Assembly (NCBI GenBank): GCA_964432595.1
Contig: CAYSOF010000006.1
Coordinates: forward strand, 124,001-188,000
Source of the DNA: DASYLJ01 sp964432595
GTDB taxonomy: Bacteria > Desulfobacterota > Binatia > DP-6
Reading direction: 5' to 3'
DNA: 64,000 nt
Translations under genes and position numbers: made by a program
The notes under the pieces: generated by a model
Seen by the model: only the letters and a program-made list of their open reading frames with translations
The model's database searches: none
What the model was told of the DNA's origin: nothing
Shown here: positions 63,191-64,000 of the stretch, in pieces
Layout: each line of letters opens with the position of its first letter
Position numbering within the stretch: position 1 is the first letter of the stretch

Positions 63191-64000
63191 ATGCGCATTC
63201 GAGTCGCCGCGGCCACCGTCCTCGCAGCCCTCCTCCTCGCCCCCGTCGTGCCGGCCCGGGCGCTGACGCCCACCGAGATCGAGATCGGCTCCGCCAAAGC
63301 CGACAAGCAGGTGAAGGCCGTCACGCGACGGCTCGCGAGCCAGCATCTCGGCGGCCGCGACAACGACACCCCCGAGTCGGACAAGACGCAGGCCTTCCTG
63401 ATCCGGAAGCTGCGTCGCCTCGGCGCGGGCCTCAATCCGGCCGGCGTGAAGATTGACGCCTACAAGCAGGACTTCGTCCAGTCCGGCCAGACGGGCACGA
63501 ACCTCTTCGCGGTGATCCCCGGCCGCGAGCTGCCGAACGAGTACATCATCATCGGCGCGCACTACGACCACCTCGACTCGCGCAGCGTCGCGAACGGCAA
63601 CTGCAGCACCGGCAACGCGCCGGGCGGCACGGTGTGCCCCGGTGCCACCGACAACGCCGCCGGCGTCGCCGCGGTGCTCGCGATCGGCCGCGCCATCAAG
63701 AAGCTGCCGACGCCGCCGCGCCGCTCGGTCATCCTGGCGCTGTGGGACGCGGAGGAAGACGGGCTCCTCGGCTCGATGTACTACGTCAACAATCCGCTCG
63801 TGCCGCTCGCGCAGACGAAGGCCTACATCAACTTCGACATCCTCGGCGCGAACCTGCTGCCGTCGATCGGCGACTGGACGATCGCCGTCAGCGCGGAGAC
63901 CGGCGGCAGCGCGTTCGGCGCGTTCATCGACGACGCCGTCACGGCCGACGCGACCATCCAGGCGCGGCGCCTGAGCTTCATCTTCGGCCAGCTGCGCAGC
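63191..64000 (+). CDS. exported M28-family zinc peptidase (3' end beyond the window)
   Basis: 270 residues visible. Signal peptide 1-24 (RIRVAAATVLAALLLAPVVP, cut after ARA). Peptidase domain with the first zinc motif IIGAHYDHLDS (about 117-127), GATDNAAGVAAVL with the bridging Asp (about 153-165) and LWDAEEDGLLGS with the catalytic Glu pair (about 185-196). M28 enzymes are aminopeptidases or carboxypeptidases. CDS continues past base 64000. Confidence 0.88.
   Translation, partial: MRIRVAAATVLAALLLAPVVPARALTPTEIEIGSAKADKQVKAVTRRLASQHLGGRDNDTPESDKTQAFLIRKLRRLGAGLNPAGVKIDAYKQDFVQSGQTGTNLFAVIPGRELPNEYIIIGAHYDHLDSRSVANGNCSTGNAPGGTVCPGATDNAAGVAAVLAIGRAIKKLPTPPRRSVILALWDAEEDGLLGSMYYVNNPLVPLAQTKAYINFDILGANLLPSIGDWTIAVSAETGGSAFGAFIDDAVTADATIQARRLSFIFGQLRS

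Overview
The window is a 64 kb, very GC-rich (roughly 70%) chromosomal segment of a bacterium with a diderm, meso-diaminopimelate cell wall. It has a complete set of division and wall genes, a DNAP-type MurE, an E. coli-like rpsU-cvpA-dnaG-rpoD macromolecular synthesis operon, and FtsZ, FtsA and FtsQ. Several features recall deltaproteobacterial or Candidatus Binatota-like genomes: a DUF3604 protein, propeller-repeat proteins, a secreted Cys-rich protein with a Thr linker, and an F420-type nitroreductase-like protein. The taxon is an inference from gene content only. GTG starts and 1- or 4-nt stop/start overlaps are very common.

Layout. 1-2.1 kb: tandem ArsA/Get3-like ATPases. 2.1-4.9 kb: a small phasin-like protein, a small membrane protein, acpS and a B12-type radical SAM protein. 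5-7.7 kb: a large LuxR-family ATPase regulator. 7.8-11.8 kb: a DUF3604 / PpiC / HupE-UreJ operon. 11.8-12.4 kb: a broken propeller-repeat gene. 12.5-17.8 kb: a lower-GC island with a NACHT-type STAND NTPase carrying pentapeptide repeats, divergent from an HD-domain plus HSP90-like (GHKL) ATPase, flanked by imperfect direct repeats. This is a candidate anti-phage or conflict module and the best candidate here for an undescribed system.

17.9-40.5 kb (minus strand): the dcw cluster, in order of transcription mraZ-rsmH-ftsL-ftsI-murE-murF-mraY-murD-ftsW-murG, then a 5.5 kb foreign module, then murC-murB-ftsQ-ftsA-ftsZ. The module holds a D-aminoacylase-like amidohydrolase, two tiny genes, an epoxide-hydrolase-like protein, a TetR regulator and an FAD enzyme. 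mraZ has a recognisable promoter and three 10-bp-phased MraZ-box-like repeats; the divergent TetR/hydrolase gap has a clear inverted repeat.

40.6-46.4 kb: RNase P RNA, an unusual run of six hairpins, a zinc-ribbon coiled-coil gene, a CAT-anticodon tRNA, then rpoD, dnaG, cvpA and rpsU. 46.4-52.3 kb: glycerophosphodiester phosphodiesterase, prmA-rsmE, gshB, a tiny basic ORF, the secreted Thr-linker protein with its own promoter and terminator, and an excisionase-like HTH protein. 52.3-56.3 kb: Uup-type ABC-F, a small conserved protein, a patatin phospholipase and a small exported protein. 56.3-61.5 kb: a possible small specialised-metabolism locus with a DDN-like nitroreductase, a VOC dioxygenase-like protein, an aromatic-ring FAD monooxygenase and a one-module adenylation-carrier-thioesterase enzyme whose start overlaps the prfC stop. 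The window ends inside an exported M28 peptidase. No gene-free stretch exceeds 300 bases, and no CRISPR array, transposase or integrase was seen.
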